Positions 32,187 through 41,898 of a stretch of DNA of 64,000 bases are shown here, one piece after another (positions within the stretch are counted from its first letter, which is position 1; each line of letters starts with the position of its first letter). This stretch comes from an uncultured Oscillospiraceae bacterium (GTDB lineage Bacteria > Bacillota > Clostridia > Oscillospirales > Acutalibacteraceae), in contig CAJJLZ010000012.1 in assembly GCA_905192745.1 (NCBI GenBank), positions 8,787-72,786 of the forward strand, in the 5' to 3' direction. The position numbers and the translations under genes are program-made. The notes under the pieces are model-generated. The model saw only the letters and a program-made list of their open reading frames with translations, was not told the DNA's origin and did no database searches.

Positions 32187-33122
32187 TTATTTTTCGGTGG
32201 TGACGGTGACGGCGCTGCCGTCGCTCACTGCGCGGATGGTGCCGTTCAGGTCGCTGCGATAACACGTCACGTTGTATTTTTCCAGAGTTTCCAGCGTTTC
32301 CGCATGGGGATGGCCGTAGGAATTGCCTGCTCCGCAGGTGAGAGCGGCATACCGGGGCCGGACGGCGGCGATCAGCGCCTCCGACGAGGACGAGGAACTG
32401 CCGTGGTGGCCCGCCTTGAGAAAATCGGCCCGCAGATTCTGGCCGGAGGCCAGCAGCGCCGCTTCCGCCTCCTGTTCCGCGTCCCCCATGAACAGGAAAC
32501 CGGTGGAGCCGAAATCCACCCGGCAGACCACCGACATTTCGTTGGTGTCGGTAAAAGTCCCGGCCGGGCCGAGGATGGTGAGAAGGGCGCTGCCGAGCGA
32601 ATGGGTCTGTCCCGGCTCGGCTTCGGTGATCGAAAGCCCCTGTGCGTCCAGCGCCTTGAGCAGCTTTAAGTAGGTTTTGGTGGTGGGAGTAGCCTCTTCC
32701 GGCATGGTTGCCATGATGAAGGTGCCGATGGGGAAGGTGTTCACCACGTCGTCCATCCCGCCGATGTGGTCGGCGTCCGCGTGGGTGGCGATCACATAAT
32801 CCAGCCGGTCCACTTTTTGGGCCCGGAGATAGGCGATTACGGTATCGGTGTTTTTATTTTCTCCCGCGTCGATCAGCAGGGACTGCCCGTCCTTGGTCAC
32901 CAGAACGGAATCGGCGTTTCCCACGTCGATCACATGAATCTGAAGCTCGCCGCCGGTCACGGCGGAGGAGGAAGGTTCGAAGACCGCGCGCAGTTCCTCG
33001 CCGTACCGGCTGACGGCGATTACCGCGGCGGCGCAGAGCAGCAGGAGCGTGCAGACCAGCGCGGCAATCCGCTGAGGACGGGTGAGGGCGGGCTTGCGGC
33101 GGCGTTTGCGTCGGGCGGCCAT
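32187..33122 (-). CDS. ComEC-type metallo-beta-lactamase-fold hydrolase, membrane anchored
   Basis: 311 residues. Very basic N-terminus (MAARRKRRRKP), one signal-anchor helix (about 18-40), then an MBL domain: HVIDVGNADSVLVTKDGQSLLIDAG, metal motif THADADHIGGMDDV, FLFMGDAEQEAE and LKAGHHGSSSSSS. This is the ComEC C-terminal-like type thought to act as an extracellular nuclease or phosphodiesterase. It stands alone without the ComEC channel. 6 bases separate it from ygiQ, and a DUF3006 partner follows. Confidence 0.9.
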   Translation of the reverse strand: MAARRKRRRKPALTRPQRIAALVCTLLLLCAAAVIAVSRYGEELRAVFEPSSSAVTGGELQIHVIDVGNADSVLVTKDGQSLLIDAGENKNTDTVIAYLRAQKVDRLDYVIATHADADHIGGMDDVVNTFPIGTFIMATMPEEATPTTKTYLKLLKALDAQGLSITEAEPGQTHSLGSALLTILGPAGTFTDTNEMSVVCRVDFGSTGFLFMGDAEQEAEAALLASGQNLRADFLKAGHHGSSSSSSEALIAAVRPRYAALTCGAGNSYGHPHAETLETLEKYNVTCYRSDLNGTIRAVSDGSAVTVTTEK

Positions 33123-33128
33123 AGAGGA

Positions 33129-35096
33129 TTACCTGCCTTTCCTTCTGCCGTTGTTTTTACGCGGGCGGTTTTCCTGCGAGAGGGCTCTGGCTTTGCCGCG
33201 GCCGTTCCCGCCGTGGGCCTTTCCGGAGAATCCCTTGGGGACGGAACCCTTTCCGCCGTTCGGCTTCCCGGAATGAGAAGAGGCGCCGCCCCGTGCGCCC
33301 CCCGCCGCTTCGGCCGGGGCGCGCAGGAGGCAGTCGGGGCCGTTCCCAATCAGGTCGGACCGTCCGGCGGCTTTCAGCGCGGCAAGGACGGTCTCCCGGT
33401 TCTCGGGGCGGAAATACTGCAATAATGCCCGCTGTTGGGCCTTTTCCTTCGGAGTACGGGGAACATACACCGGTTCAAGGGTATAGGGATCCAGCCCGGT
33501 GTAGAACATACAGGTGGAAACGGTGCCGGGGGTGGGATAAAAATCCTGCACCTGCTCGGGATGCAGTCCCTCCCGCTTGAGAAAAACGGCCAGTTCGATC
33601 GCGTCCCGGATGGTGCTCCCGGGATGGGAGGACATCAGGTAGGGGACGAGATACTGCTTTTTCCCCACGCTTTTGGTCAGCTCGTAGAAGCGCTTCTGAA
33701 AGCGTTTGTAGGTTTCGATCGGCGGCTTGCCCATACAGCGCAGCACCGGGGCGGAGCAATGCTCCGGCGCGACCTTGAGTTGTCCGCTGATATGATGCTC
33801 CACCAGCTCCTTGAAGAAGGCGTCGTCCTTGTCCTCCATCAGATAGTCGAACCGGATGCCGGAGCGGATGAACACCTTTTTGATCCCGGGCAGCTTCCGC
33901 AGCCGCCGAAGCATATGGAGATATTCGCTGTGATCGACCTGCATCGCGGGACAGGGCTTCGGCGCAAGGCATTTCTTGCCCTTGCACAGCCCCTTCGTCC
34001 GCTGTCCCTTGCAGGAGGGAAGGCGGAAGTTGGCGGTCGGCCCGCCCACGTCGTGGATGTATCCCTTGAATCCGGGCATTTGGGCAATCCGCTCCGCTTC
34101 CCGCACCACCGAATCCTCGCTGCGGCAGGTGATCTGCCGCCCCTGATGGTAGGCGAGGGAGCAGAAGTTGCAGGCCCCGAAGCAGCCCCGGTTATGGGTG
34201 ATGGAAAACTGGACCTCCTCGATCCCGGGTACCCCGCCGAGCGGCTCGTAAGAGGGATGATACGCCCGCATATAGGGCAACTCGTACACCGCGTCGAATT
34301 CCGGGGTGGAAAGGGGCGGCATCGGCGGGTTCTGCACCACGATCACGTCCCCGTGCCGCTGAATGACGGTTTTTCCCCGCACCGCGTCCTGTTCGTCCTG
34401 CTGAATGCGGCAGGAAACGGCGTATTGCTTCTTGTCCTCCCGCACCAGCTCGAACCGGGGGCATTCCGCGCAGGAACGGGGCGTGTAGTCCCGGGTGGGG
34501 ACGGCGAAGCAGGTGCCCCGGATATCGGTGAGGGAAGAGACCGGCTCCCCGGCGGCCAGCCGACGGGCGATTTCCACGTTTTGCTTTTCTCCCATGCCGA
34601 ACACCAGCAGGTCGGCCTTCGCATCCAGCAGGATGGAGGGACGCACCGCGTCGTCCCAATAGTCGTAATGGGCAAACCGCCGCAGGGACGCTTCCAGCCC
34701 GCCGATGATTACCGGGATATCGGGGTAAAGCTCCCGGATCTGACGGCAATAGACGATGGTGGCACGGTCGGGGCGTTTCCCCGCCCTTCCTCCGGCGGTA
34801 TAGGCGTCGTCGCTCCGCTTCCGCTTGGCGGCGGTGTAGTGGGCGACCATGGAGTCGATATTGCCGCCGGTGACGAAGAAGCCGAGCTTCGGCCGGCCGA
34901 ACCGGGCGAAATCCGCCGCGCTCTGCGGCTGGGAGAGGACACAGACCGAAAAGCCCGCCGCTTCCAGCACGCGGGAGATGATGGCGATACCGAAACTGGG
35001 GTGATCGACATAGGCGTCTCCCGTGACGGCGACGATATCCGGCGTTTCCCAGCCGCGCTCACGCATTTCTTCGGGAGTGATGGGTAAAAAGGGCAT
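33129..35096 (-). CDS. YgiQ-family radical SAM protein
   Basis: 655 residues. N-terminal UPF0313 signature (FLPITPEEMRERGWETPDIVAVTGDAYVDHPSFGIAIISRVLE), radical SAM cluster motif CFGACNFC (about 305-315, CxxxCxxC) and a DUF3362-like C-terminal part (LHPEQVQDFYPTPGTVSTCMFYTGLDP). It ends in a long basic/Gly-rich tail (about 610-655) that may bind nucleic acid. The reaction is unknown for the whole family. It is second in the operon after malQ; ribosome site AAAGGAG. Confidence 0.93.
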   Translation of the reverse strand: MPFLPITPEEMRERGWETPDIVAVTGDAYVDHPSFGIAIISRVLEAAGFSVCVLSQPQSAADFARFGRPKLGFFVTGGNIDSMVAHYTAAKRKRSDDAYTAGGRAGKRPDRATIVYCRQIRELYPDIPVIIGGLEASLRRFAHYDYWDDAVRPSILLDAKADLLVFGMGEKQNVEIARRLAAGEPVSSLTDIRGTCFAVPTRDYTPRSCAECPRFELVREDKKQYAVSCRIQQDEQDAVRGKTVIQRHGDVIVVQNPPMPPLSTPEFDAVYELPYMRAYHPSYEPLGGVPGIEEVQFSITHNRGCFGACNFCSLAYHQGRQITCRSEDSVVREAERIAQMPGFKGYIHDVGGPTANFRLPSCKGQRTKGLCKGKKCLAPKPCPAMQVDHSEYLHMLRRLRKLPGIKKVFIRSGIRFDYLMEDKDDAFFKELVEHHISGQLKVAPEHCSAPVLRCMGKPPIETYKRFQKRFYELTKSVGKKQYLVPYLMSSHPGSTIRDAIELAVFLKREGLHPEQVQDFYPTPGTVSTCMFYTGLDPYTLEPVYVPRTPKEKAQQRALLQYFRPENRETVLAALKAAGRSDLIGNGPDCLLRAPAEAAGGARGGASSHSGKPNGGKGSVPKGFSGKAHGGNGRGKARALSQENRPRKNNGRRKGR

Positions 35097-35153
35097 AGTC
35101 GCTCTCCTTTGCTTCAGCGGCGCCGGGCGGCAAGGGCCGGATATCCGGGGCCG

Positions 35154-36722
35154 CTAGTCGGCCGGTTCTTCTCCGGAGGGCTGTTCTCCCCGCCGAAGAA
35201 AGCTGTTCCCGCCGTCCCGCCGATACAGGCGGTTGATTTCTTTATAGTAGGCTTTATCGATTCCGGCAAGGGTCTCGGCCGTGGTGCGGACCCGCCAGTT
35301 GCTTTCCGGCACGCCGGGAATGTTCATCCGCGCGTCGCTGCCGAAGCCGCAGAGATCCTGAAAGGCGATGACCGCCGTTCGGGCGGCGGAACGCCACACC
35401 GTTTCAATGATCTTCCGGCAGGAGGGGCTTTGATAGCCGCCTTCGCCCCAGTTCTCCCCCTCGAACCCGCAGTACCGCAGGGCGAAGGCACGCTCGGCGG
35501 GGGAAGCCTCCCACAGCCAGCCCAGCAGGGTGTTGTTGTCGTGGGTGCCGATGTAGGCAAGGCAGTTGAAGGGGTAATTGTGGGGCAGGTGGGTGCTGTC
35601 CCCGTCCGGGTCGAAACCGAACTGCACCACCCGCATCCCGGGAAAGCCGGTGGATTCCAGCAGGGCGGTCACATCCTCCCCGAATACGCCGAGGTCCTCC
35701 GCGATAATGGCGGGGGCGGGATAGGCCTTCGCCACCGCGTCGAAAAGCGCTTGGCCGGGACCCGGTTCCCACGCCCCCTCCTTCGCGGTTTTCGCGTCGG
35801 CCGGCACCGCCCAGTAGGAGGCCAGCCCCCGGAAATGGTCGATCCGTACCCGGTCGTAGATGGTCAGCGCCGCGCCGATCCGATCCACCCACCAGCGGTA
35901 GCCGTCCCGTTTCATAGCGGCCCAGTCGTAAAGGGGATTCCCCCAGAGCTGGCCGTCCGCCGAGAAATAATCGGGCGGTACCCCGGCGACCTTGGTCGGA
36001 CGATGGGCGTCGGGATCGAGCTGAAACAGCCCGGTATGGCTCCACACATCGGCGCTGTCCAGCGCGACATACACCGGCATGTCGCCGAGTACGCCGATCC
36101 CCTTTTCCCGGGCGTAGGTATGAAGCTCTTCCCATTCGGTAAAGAAAAGGTACTGCGTAAATTCCCAGAACGCCGCCGTGTCCCGGTATTCCTCCCGGCG
36201 GGCGGCGCAGCGCGCAAAATCGGCGCAGTCGTCCGGCCACTCCCACCAGGGCTTTTCATCGTTTGCCTCCTTCACCGCCATATACAGGGCAAAGTCGGGC
36301 AGCCATGCGGTTTTGTCCGCAAAGGCGCGGACCTCCGCCCGCAGTGCGTTGTTCACGCGGGAGAAGGCGGTTTTCAGCAGGGAGCGCCGACGCTCCTTCG
36401 CAAAATCGTAGGCCGCGGTGTAGGGCGAGCCGTCCCAGCGGTTCGCCGCTTCTTCCTCCGGAGTGACCAGACCGCGCCGCAAAAGGTCACGGGGATCGAT
36501 ATACAGCAGATTCCCGGCGAAGGCGCTCGGGCTGGTGTAGGGGGAGTTCATGCTGTCCAGCGGGTTGAAGGGGAGCACCTGCCACCAGCGGAAATTCATC
36601 TCGTGCAGAAGGTCGATAAAGGCGCGGGCTTCCTCCCCGAAACAGCCCACCCCATAGGGGCCGGGAAGGGAGGAAATGTTGCATAAAACGCCCGCCGTAC
36701 GGTTTTCAGTCAAAGGAACCAT
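35154..36722 (-). CDS. malQ: 4-alpha-glucanotransferase (amylomaltase, GH77)
   Basis: About 520 residues of GH77: GVLCNISSLPGPYGVGCFGEEARAFIDLLHEMNFRWWQVLPFNP, YDRVRIDHFRGLASYW with the nucleophile Asp, IIAEDLGVFGEDV with the acid/base Glu, and IGTHDNNT. It disproportionates maltodextrins and glycogen chains in the cytoplasm. The ATG at 36722 touches its AAAGG; the TTG three codons on (36713) has AAAGGA at 8 bases and may be the true start. No glycogen or maltose genes are adjacent; it is the first gene of a mixed operon. Confidence 0.95.
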   Translation of the reverse strand: MVPLTENRTAGVLCNISSLPGPYGVGCFGEEARAFIDLLHEMNFRWWQVLPFNPLDSMNSPYTSPSAFAGNLLYIDPRDLLRRGLVTPEEEAANRWDGSPYTAAYDFAKERRRSLLKTAFSRVNNALRAEVRAFADKTAWLPDFALYMAVKEANDEKPWWEWPDDCADFARCAARREEYRDTAAFWEFTQYLFFTEWEELHTYAREKGIGVLGDMPVYVALDSADVWSHTGLFQLDPDAHRPTKVAGVPPDYFSADGQLWGNPLYDWAAMKRDGYRWWVDRIGAALTIYDRVRIDHFRGLASYWAVPADAKTAKEGAWEPGPGQALFDAVAKAYPAPAIIAEDLGVFGEDVTALLESTGFPGMRVVQFGFDPDGDSTHLPHNYPFNCLAYIGTHDNNTLLGWLWEASPAERAFALRYCGFEGENWGEGGYQSPSCRKIIETVWRSAARTAVIAFQDLCGFGSDARMNIPGVPESNWRVRTTAETLAGIDKAYYKEINRLYRRDGGNSFLRRGEQPSGEEPAD

Positions 36723-36838
36723 CCTTTCTGTGAAAAGAAATCGGAAGATACTCCTTTTCTATTATAGAGTTTTCCGCCGGGCGATACCGATGGAAAAATC
36801 CGGTTCGTCCGGTTCCTTATACGAATTTGAAATCCGTA

Positions 36839-39403
36839 TTATTCTTCTTCCGGGCGGTTCAGGCTCATTTCCAGCCACTGCTGGCGGGAGATCAGCACCT
36901 GCCGGGGCTTGCTGCCCTCGGATGGACCGATCAGCCCCTTCTGCTCCATCTCGTCGATCAGCCGCCCGGCGCGGGCATAGCCCAGCCGCAGCCGCCGCTG
37001 GAGCATACTGGTGGATACTCCGCCGCTTTCGATGGCGATTTCGATCGCCTGAGGGAGCATCTCGTCCCCGATGGATTCATCCGCACCGTCGGAGGCGGCC
37101 GCCTTACCGCCCTTGCCGCCGCCTGCCGCGGCGGCCTGCCGTTCGATCTCTTCCGCTACTTTATCGTCGTATTCATGGTCTTCGGCGTTCTTGAGGTACT
37201 GTACCACCGACTCCACCTCGCGGTTGCTGACGAAGCAGCCCTGTACCCGCATGGGCTTGGGGGTGCCGACCGGCATGAAGAGCATATCGCCCTTGCCGAG
37301 CAGTTTTTCCGCCCCGCCGGTATCGAGGATGGTGCGGGAATCCACACCGGAAGCGACGGTCAGCGCCAGCCGGGAGGGGATATTCGCCTTGATGAGGCCG
37401 GTGATGACATCCACCGAGGGACGCTGGGTGGCGATGACCAGATGCATCCCCGCCGCGCGGGCCATCTGCGCCAGCCGGATGATCGCGTCCTCCACCTCGC
37501 TGGCGGCGGCCATCATCAGGTCGGCCAGCTCATCGATCACGATCAGGATCAGCGGCATGGGCTGGAGCGTGTCGCTTTTTTTCGCCAGCTCATTATAGGA
37601 CGCCAGATCCCGCACGTTGTTTTCCGCAAAGATTTTGTACCGGTTCAGCATTTCGGTTACGGCCCAGCCCAGCGCGCCGGCCGCCTTGCGCGGATCGGTC
37701 ACCACCGGAACCAGCAGGTGGGGGATGCCGTTGTAAATGCCGAACTCCACCTGCTTCGGGTCGATCAGCAGCATTTTCACGTCCCGGGGGGAGGCACGGT
37801 ACAGCACGCTCTGGATCATGGAGTTGGTGCAGACCGATTTACCGGAGCCGGTGGTGCCTGCGATCAGAAGATGCGGCATCTTGGCAAGGTCGGCCAGCAC
37901 GATGCTGCCGCTGATATCCTTGCCCAGCGCCACGGTGAGCTTGCTTTTTGCCTTGGAGAATTCGGTGGAATCGATCAGCTCCCGCAGGCAGACGCTGCCG
38001 CAGATTTTGTTCGGCACCTCGATGCCGACGGCGGCCTTGCCGGGAATGGGAGCCTCGATCCGCACGCCGGTGGCGGCGAGCCGCAGAGCGATGTCGTCCG
38101 ACAGGCCGGTGATCCGGCTGATTTTCACCCCGGCGCTCGGCTCCAGCTCATACCGGGTGACGGCGGGGCCGCGGGAGACCGCGACCACTTTGGTGCTGAT
38201 GCCGAAATCCTTCAGGGTTTTAACCAGCAGTTCGGAGTTGTTCTGCTGTTCCGCCAGAGCGGAGATTTCGTCCGCCGGCTTGGGTTCGTCCAGCAGAGCG
38301 ATAGGGGGATAGTGGTAATCCTCGTCCTTTTCCGCGGGAACGGGTTCCGGCTTGGGGGGAGCAAAGCCGGAACCTTCGGCCTGAAGGTTGCCGGACGGTT
38401 TCTCTTCTTTTGCCGGCGCCTTTTCCTCCAGAGGAGAAGGCGGAGGCGGATTGTCCGCCACGTCGTCCAGCGCGATATCCAGTTTGTCCGGCAGCTTCCC
38501 CGGCTTGAGCGGTCCTCCGAAGGCCGGTTCTTCCCGGATTTCCCGGGCGGCGCGTTCCAGCGCCGCGAGCTTCTCGTTCTTCTCCCGCTTCGCCTCCGGC
38601 CGTTCCAGAGCGGAGGAGACCGGCGAGGGTTCGGAGCGGACGGGATGAGCGGGCAGTTCTTCCGTTTCTTCCTCCGCCCCGTCGGTATAGCCGTCCCCGA
38701 TATCGATATCAATGACCGGAGCGGCGTTCCGCCGTTCCTCGCTGGCGATCATGGCGCTTTCAATGGTTTCCTTCGCCTTTTTTACCGGCGTGGAAGCGGC
38801 GCGCAGCAGGGAAATGACCGTGGTGCCGGTCACCAGCATCAGAAATACGGCGATCAGCAGGAGAATGGTGATTTTTGCCCCGATATCGGTGAAGAAATAC
38901 TCCAGCGGGTAGCCGAGCAGCACCCCCATCACCCCGCCGCCCCGGATGGCTTTTCCGGCGGTATATCCTTGGGCGATGGCGGCAAAATAACCGGTATGTA
39001 CGTCGAAGGAGAAGATATGGATGGCGCTTGCCAGCATGGTAATCAGGCTGACGCACTGCCAGAGCTTTCCGCTGACGCTGCCCACGGGCTTGTCCAGCGC
39101 GATCACCACCGCAATGTACATCATCAGTACCGGCAGGACATAGGCGCATATGCCGAACAGGCCGAGCAGGAAACGATGGAGGACTCCCCACAGGCTGCCG
39201 CCCGGAATGATGACCATGCAGAGCAGCAGAATCGCCGCGGCGAAAATCAGGATGGAGGAGGTTTGCCGCCGCGCTTTTACCACCGAATTGGCGCGGCCGT
39301 CCTGTCGGGCGGCGCTTTCCCGTCCGGCGGACTTCGCCGCTTTGGAGGGCGGCCGTTTGGACGGCGTTTTTTTGGACGCGGGCTTTTTCTTAGTCGCTGG
39401 CAT
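36839..39403 (-). CDS. ftsK: FtsK/SpoIIIE DNA translocase
   Basis: 854 residues. Basic N-terminus (KKKPASKKTPSKRPPSKAAK), four to five membrane helices (about 45-210), an acidic/Pro-rich linker (about 230-400) and a RecA-like motor with Walker A AGTTGSGKSVCTNSMIQ (about 514) and Walker B LILIVIDELADLMMAA. The C-terminal gamma winged helix (about 785-850, AIEIAIESGGVSTSMLQRRLRLGYARAGRLIDEMEQKGLIGPSEGSKPRQV) reads polar DNA sequences. It pumps chromosomal DNA through the septum at division or sporulation. The ATG at 39403 has GGAGTGA at 5 bases; a GTG 9 bases earlier does not. Confidence 0.96.
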   Translation of the reverse strand: MPATKKKPASKKTPSKRPPSKAAKSAGRESAARQDGRANSVVKARRQTSSILIFAAAILLLCMVIIPGGSLWGVLHRFLLGLFGICAYVLPVLMMYIAVVIALDKPVGSVSGKLWQCVSLITMLASAIHIFSFDVHTGYFAAIAQGYTAGKAIRGGGVMGVLLGYPLEYFFTDIGAKITILLLIAVFLMLVTGTTVISLLRAASTPVKKAKETIESAMIASEERRNAAPVIDIDIGDGYTDGAEEETEELPAHPVRSEPSPVSSALERPEAKREKNEKLAALERAAREIREEPAFGGPLKPGKLPDKLDIALDDVADNPPPPSPLEEKAPAKEEKPSGNLQAEGSGFAPPKPEPVPAEKDEDYHYPPIALLDEPKPADEISALAEQQNNSELLVKTLKDFGISTKVVAVSRGPAVTRYELEPSAGVKISRITGLSDDIALRLAATGVRIEAPIPGKAAVGIEVPNKICGSVCLRELIDSTEFSKAKSKLTVALGKDISGSIVLADLAKMPHLLIAGTTGSGKSVCTNSMIQSVLYRASPRDVKMLLIDPKQVEFGIYNGIPHLLVPVVTDPRKAAGALGWAVTEMLNRYKIFAENNVRDLASYNELAKKSDTLQPMPLILIVIDELADLMMAAASEVEDAIIRLAQMARAAGMHLVIATQRPSVDVITGLIKANIPSRLALTVASGVDSRTILDTGGAEKLLGKGDMLFMPVGTPKPMRVQGCFVSNREVESVVQYLKNAEDHEYDDKVAEEIERQAAAAGGGKGGKAAASDGADESIGDEMLPQAIEIAIESGGVSTSMLQRRLRLGYARAGRLIDEMEQKGLIGPSEGSKPRQVLISRQQWLEMSLNRPEEE

Positions 39404-39545
39404 CGCATTCACTCCATATGATTAGGATTTTGACAGTAAGGGAAAACGGCGCTTGAGCATCCTCGTCCATTCTCAAAAGGGAAACGGCCGCGGCCTGTCC
39501 GGAACGCAGCGTTCCGAAGGTATGTAGCCGGGATTCCCCGGCGGA

Positions 39546-40379
39546 TTACGCGTTGGACGCGTCGGCGTCGGTTTTGGCCTTCGCCCGGTTCTCGTCGATC
39601 ATCGTGTACAGCGCGGCGATTGCGTCCGAGAGGGAGCCAAGCTCATCAATCAGCCCTTCCCGCACCGCGTCCTCCCCATCCAGCACGGTGCCCATGTCCA
39701 TTACCAGCTCGTCGTTATTCAGGCAAAGCTGGGTGAAACGTTCGGGGGGCATGTGGGAATTGCCGGCGACAAAGCCGGTAATCCGTTCCTGCATCCGTTC
39801 AAAATAGGAAAAAGCCTGCGGCACCCCCAGCACCAGCCCGTTCATCCGTACCGGATGCAGGGTCATGGTTGCCGTGGGGGCGATAAAGGAACGCTTGGCC
39901 GCCACCGCGAGAGGGACGCCGATGGAATGCCCGCCCCCCAGCACCAGAGAGACGGTGGGCTTTTTCATCCCGGCGATCAGCTCGGCGATCGCCAGCCCCG
40001 CCTCGATGTCCCCGCCTACGGTGTTGAGCAGGATGAGAAGCCCTTCGATTTCGGTGCTTTCCTCAATGGCGACAAGTTGGGGGATAACGTGCTCGTATTT
40101 GGTGGTCTTGTTGTTGTCCGGCAGGACGTAGTGCCCCTCGATCTGGCCGATAACGGTCAGACAGTGGAGAACGTGCCGTCCGTTGTCGGTAGTGACCGAT
40201 CCGGTTTCGGTCATCTGACCCAGCTGCTTCTGGAGGGCGGCGGCTTCCTCGGCGGCGGGATTGTTTCCGCCGGGATTGTTCTCCGCAGGTTTGTCTCCGC
40301 CGTTTGGAAGATTCCCGTCCTCGTTTTTCATCGGTGTGCCGGAATCCCCGGCACAGTTGTCATAGCGCGGCTTTGGCAT
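39546..40379 (-). CDS. ClpP-like serine protease (TepA/YmfB family)
   Basis: 277 residues. Asn/Gly/Pro-rich N-terminal 60, then a ClpP/crotonase fold: IGQIEGHYVLPDNNKTTKYEHVIPQLVAIEE, EGLLILLNTVGGDIEAGLAIAELIAG, nucleophile Ser in GGGHSIGVPLAVAAKRSFI and TMTLHPVRMNG with a catalytic-type His. This matches the TepA/translocation-enhancing group that sits beside spoIIIE/ftsK in Firmicutes (ymfB in B. subtilis). Target unknown. Directly upstream of ftsK on the same strand. Ribosome site AAGGATGGAG. Confidence 0.9.
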   Translation of the reverse strand: MPKPRYDNCAGDSGTPMKNEDGNLPNGGDKPAENNPGGNNPAAEEAAALQKQLGQMTETGSVTTDNGRHVLHCLTVIGQIEGHYVLPDNNKTTKYEHVIPQLVAIEESTEIEGLLILLNTVGGDIEAGLAIAELIAGMKKPTVSLVLGGGHSIGVPLAVAAKRSFIAPTATMTLHPVRMNGLVLGVPQAFSYFERMQERITGFVAGNSHMPPERFTQLCLNNDELVMDMGTVLDGEDAVREGLIDELGSLSDAIAALYTMIDENRAKAKTDADASNA

Positions 40380-40439
40380 CGAACTCCATCCTTTCTGAAA
40401 AGGACGGAACAGGCGGCGGTACAGGGCGGTACACAGCGA

Positions 40440-40485
40440 ATTCCGTTCCTTTTTCGGTTAGTGTTTCCCGAAAGAGGAACGGAAT
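40440..40485. other. Long near-perfect inverted repeat
   Basis: ATTCCGTTCC followed by TTTTTCGG pairs with CCGAAAGAGGAACGGAAT (18-bp arms, one mismatch, loop about 10). It lies between the clpP-like gene and the activase operon end. There is no T tract directly after it on either strand; a processing or Rho-independent stop is possible. Confidence 0.6.
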
Positions 40486-40513
40486 ATGCATCCCGCCCGC
40501 CGGATGCGGCAGA

Positions 40514-41860
40514 TCACACGCGCGCGGTTTCCGCGGAAGAGGCCGCGGCGTTGCCGGCGGCCGCGCGAGCGTCGTCCGGTACGGCGGAGCCGTCCCGGCG
40601 GGCGACCATGCGGGCGTTGGCCAGCATCAGCTTGATGCGGTTTTCCTGATTGATCCGGGTTGCGCCCGGGTCGTAATCGATGCAGACGATGTTTGCTTGG
40701 GGCAGATTATCCTTGATCTTGCGAACCATGCCTTTGCCCACAACATGGTTGGGCAGGCAGCCGAACGGCTGGGTACAGACGATGTTGTTGATGCCGGAAT
40801 CGATCAGTTCCAGCATTTCGCCGGTCAGCAGCCAGCCCTCGCCCATCTTATTGCCGTAGCCGAGGTAATCCTTTACGAGGCTCTTCAGGTGATCGAAGGT
40901 GCAGGGCACCCGGAATTCGGGATGCCGCTTGATGGAGACAATCATCATCGCCTGCAGCCGTTTGACGTAATTGGCGAGGAAGCCGGCCCCAATGTAGGTG
41001 GCGGTTTTTCCGCCGTACAGCTTGTGATCCTCCACCCGGTTGTCGCATTTGAAAATGATGAAATCGGTCAAGCCGGGAACGACCGGTTCGCAGTCCTCCG
41101 ACCGGAGGAAGTCCTCGAGATTGTTGTTCCCGAGGGGGGCGTATTTGATGTAGATTTCCCCGACGATGCCCACCCGCACCTTCGGCGTCCGGCGGACGGG
41201 GATGGAGGCGAAATCATCCGCGATGCGGTCAAAATTCTGCCGGACGAACTCGGTTTTAAAGCTGCCTTTTTGGGGGAATTCCGCGGTCAGCCGGTTTACC
41301 CATTTGTCGATCCGGCGGTCGGTTTCGCCTTCCACAATCTCATAGGGGCGGCACTGGTTGGCCATATGCACGATCAGATCCCCGTAGATCATGGAAAACG
41401 CCAGCTGGCGGATCATGGTGAAGTTCAGAGAGAAGCCCGGGTTCTTTTCCAGCCCGGAGAGATTGACCGATACCACCGGGATATAATCGTAGCCCGCGCG
41501 GTGGAGCGCCTTGCGAAGCAGGTGAATGTAATTGGAGGCGCGGCAGCCGCCCCCGGTCTGGGTAATCATCAGCGCGATTTTGTGCGGGTCGTATTTGCCG
41601 CTTTTCACCGCGTCGATCAGCTGACCGATGACCAGCAGCGCGGGATAACAGGTGTCGTTATGGACATATTTCAGCCCTTCGTCCACGATCCCGCGGTGGG
41701 TGGTGGTGAGCATATCCATCTTGTATCCGTGCAGCTGGAATACCTTTTGCAGCATCGTGAAATGTACGGGAAGCATCTGAGGAGCAAGCAGGGTATATTC
41801 CTGCTTCATTTCCTCGGTGAAAAGCAGGCGGCCCTGCTCGTTGTATACCAGTTCAGCCAT
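40514..41860 (-). CDS. 2-hydroxyacyl-CoA dehydratase-like (DUF2229-type) protein, second half of an activase system
   Basis: 448 residues: LLAPQMLPVHFTMLQKVFQLHGYKMDML, HNDTCYPALLVIGQLIDAV, MITQTGGGCRASNYIHLLRKAL and CTQPFGCLPNHVVGKGMVRKIK. The Cys in NDTCYP, GGGCR and FGCLPNH are likely Fe-S ligands, as in dehydratase subunits. In many clostridia this region is the C-terminal third of a ~1,400-residue activase-like protein; here it is a separate gene 38 bases after the activase. Ribosome site AAAGGAG. It probably works with the activase on an unknown acyl-CoA or related reduction. Confidence 0.85.
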   Translation of the reverse strand: MAELVYNEQGRLLFTEEMKQEYTLLAPQMLPVHFTMLQKVFQLHGYKMDMLTTTHRGIVDEGLKYVHNDTCYPALLVIGQLIDAVKSGKYDPHKIALMITQTGGGCRASNYIHLLRKALHRAGYDYIPVVSVNLSGLEKNPGFSLNFTMIRQLAFSMIYGDLIVHMANQCRPYEIVEGETDRRIDKWVNRLTAEFPQKGSFKTEFVRQNFDRIADDFASIPVRRTPKVRVGIVGEIYIKYAPLGNNNLEDFLRSEDCEPVVPGLTDFIIFKCDNRVEDHKLYGGKTATYIGAGFLANYVKRLQAMMIVSIKRHPEFRVPCTFDHLKSLVKDYLGYGNKMGEGWLLTGEMLELIDSGINNIVCTQPFGCLPNHVVGKGMVRKIKDNLPQANIVCIDYDPGATRINQENRIKLMLANARMVARRDGSAVPDDARAAAGNAAASSAETARV

Positions 41861-41898
41861 AATGGAAAACTCCTTTCTGAGAGGGGATGGTAAGCGGC

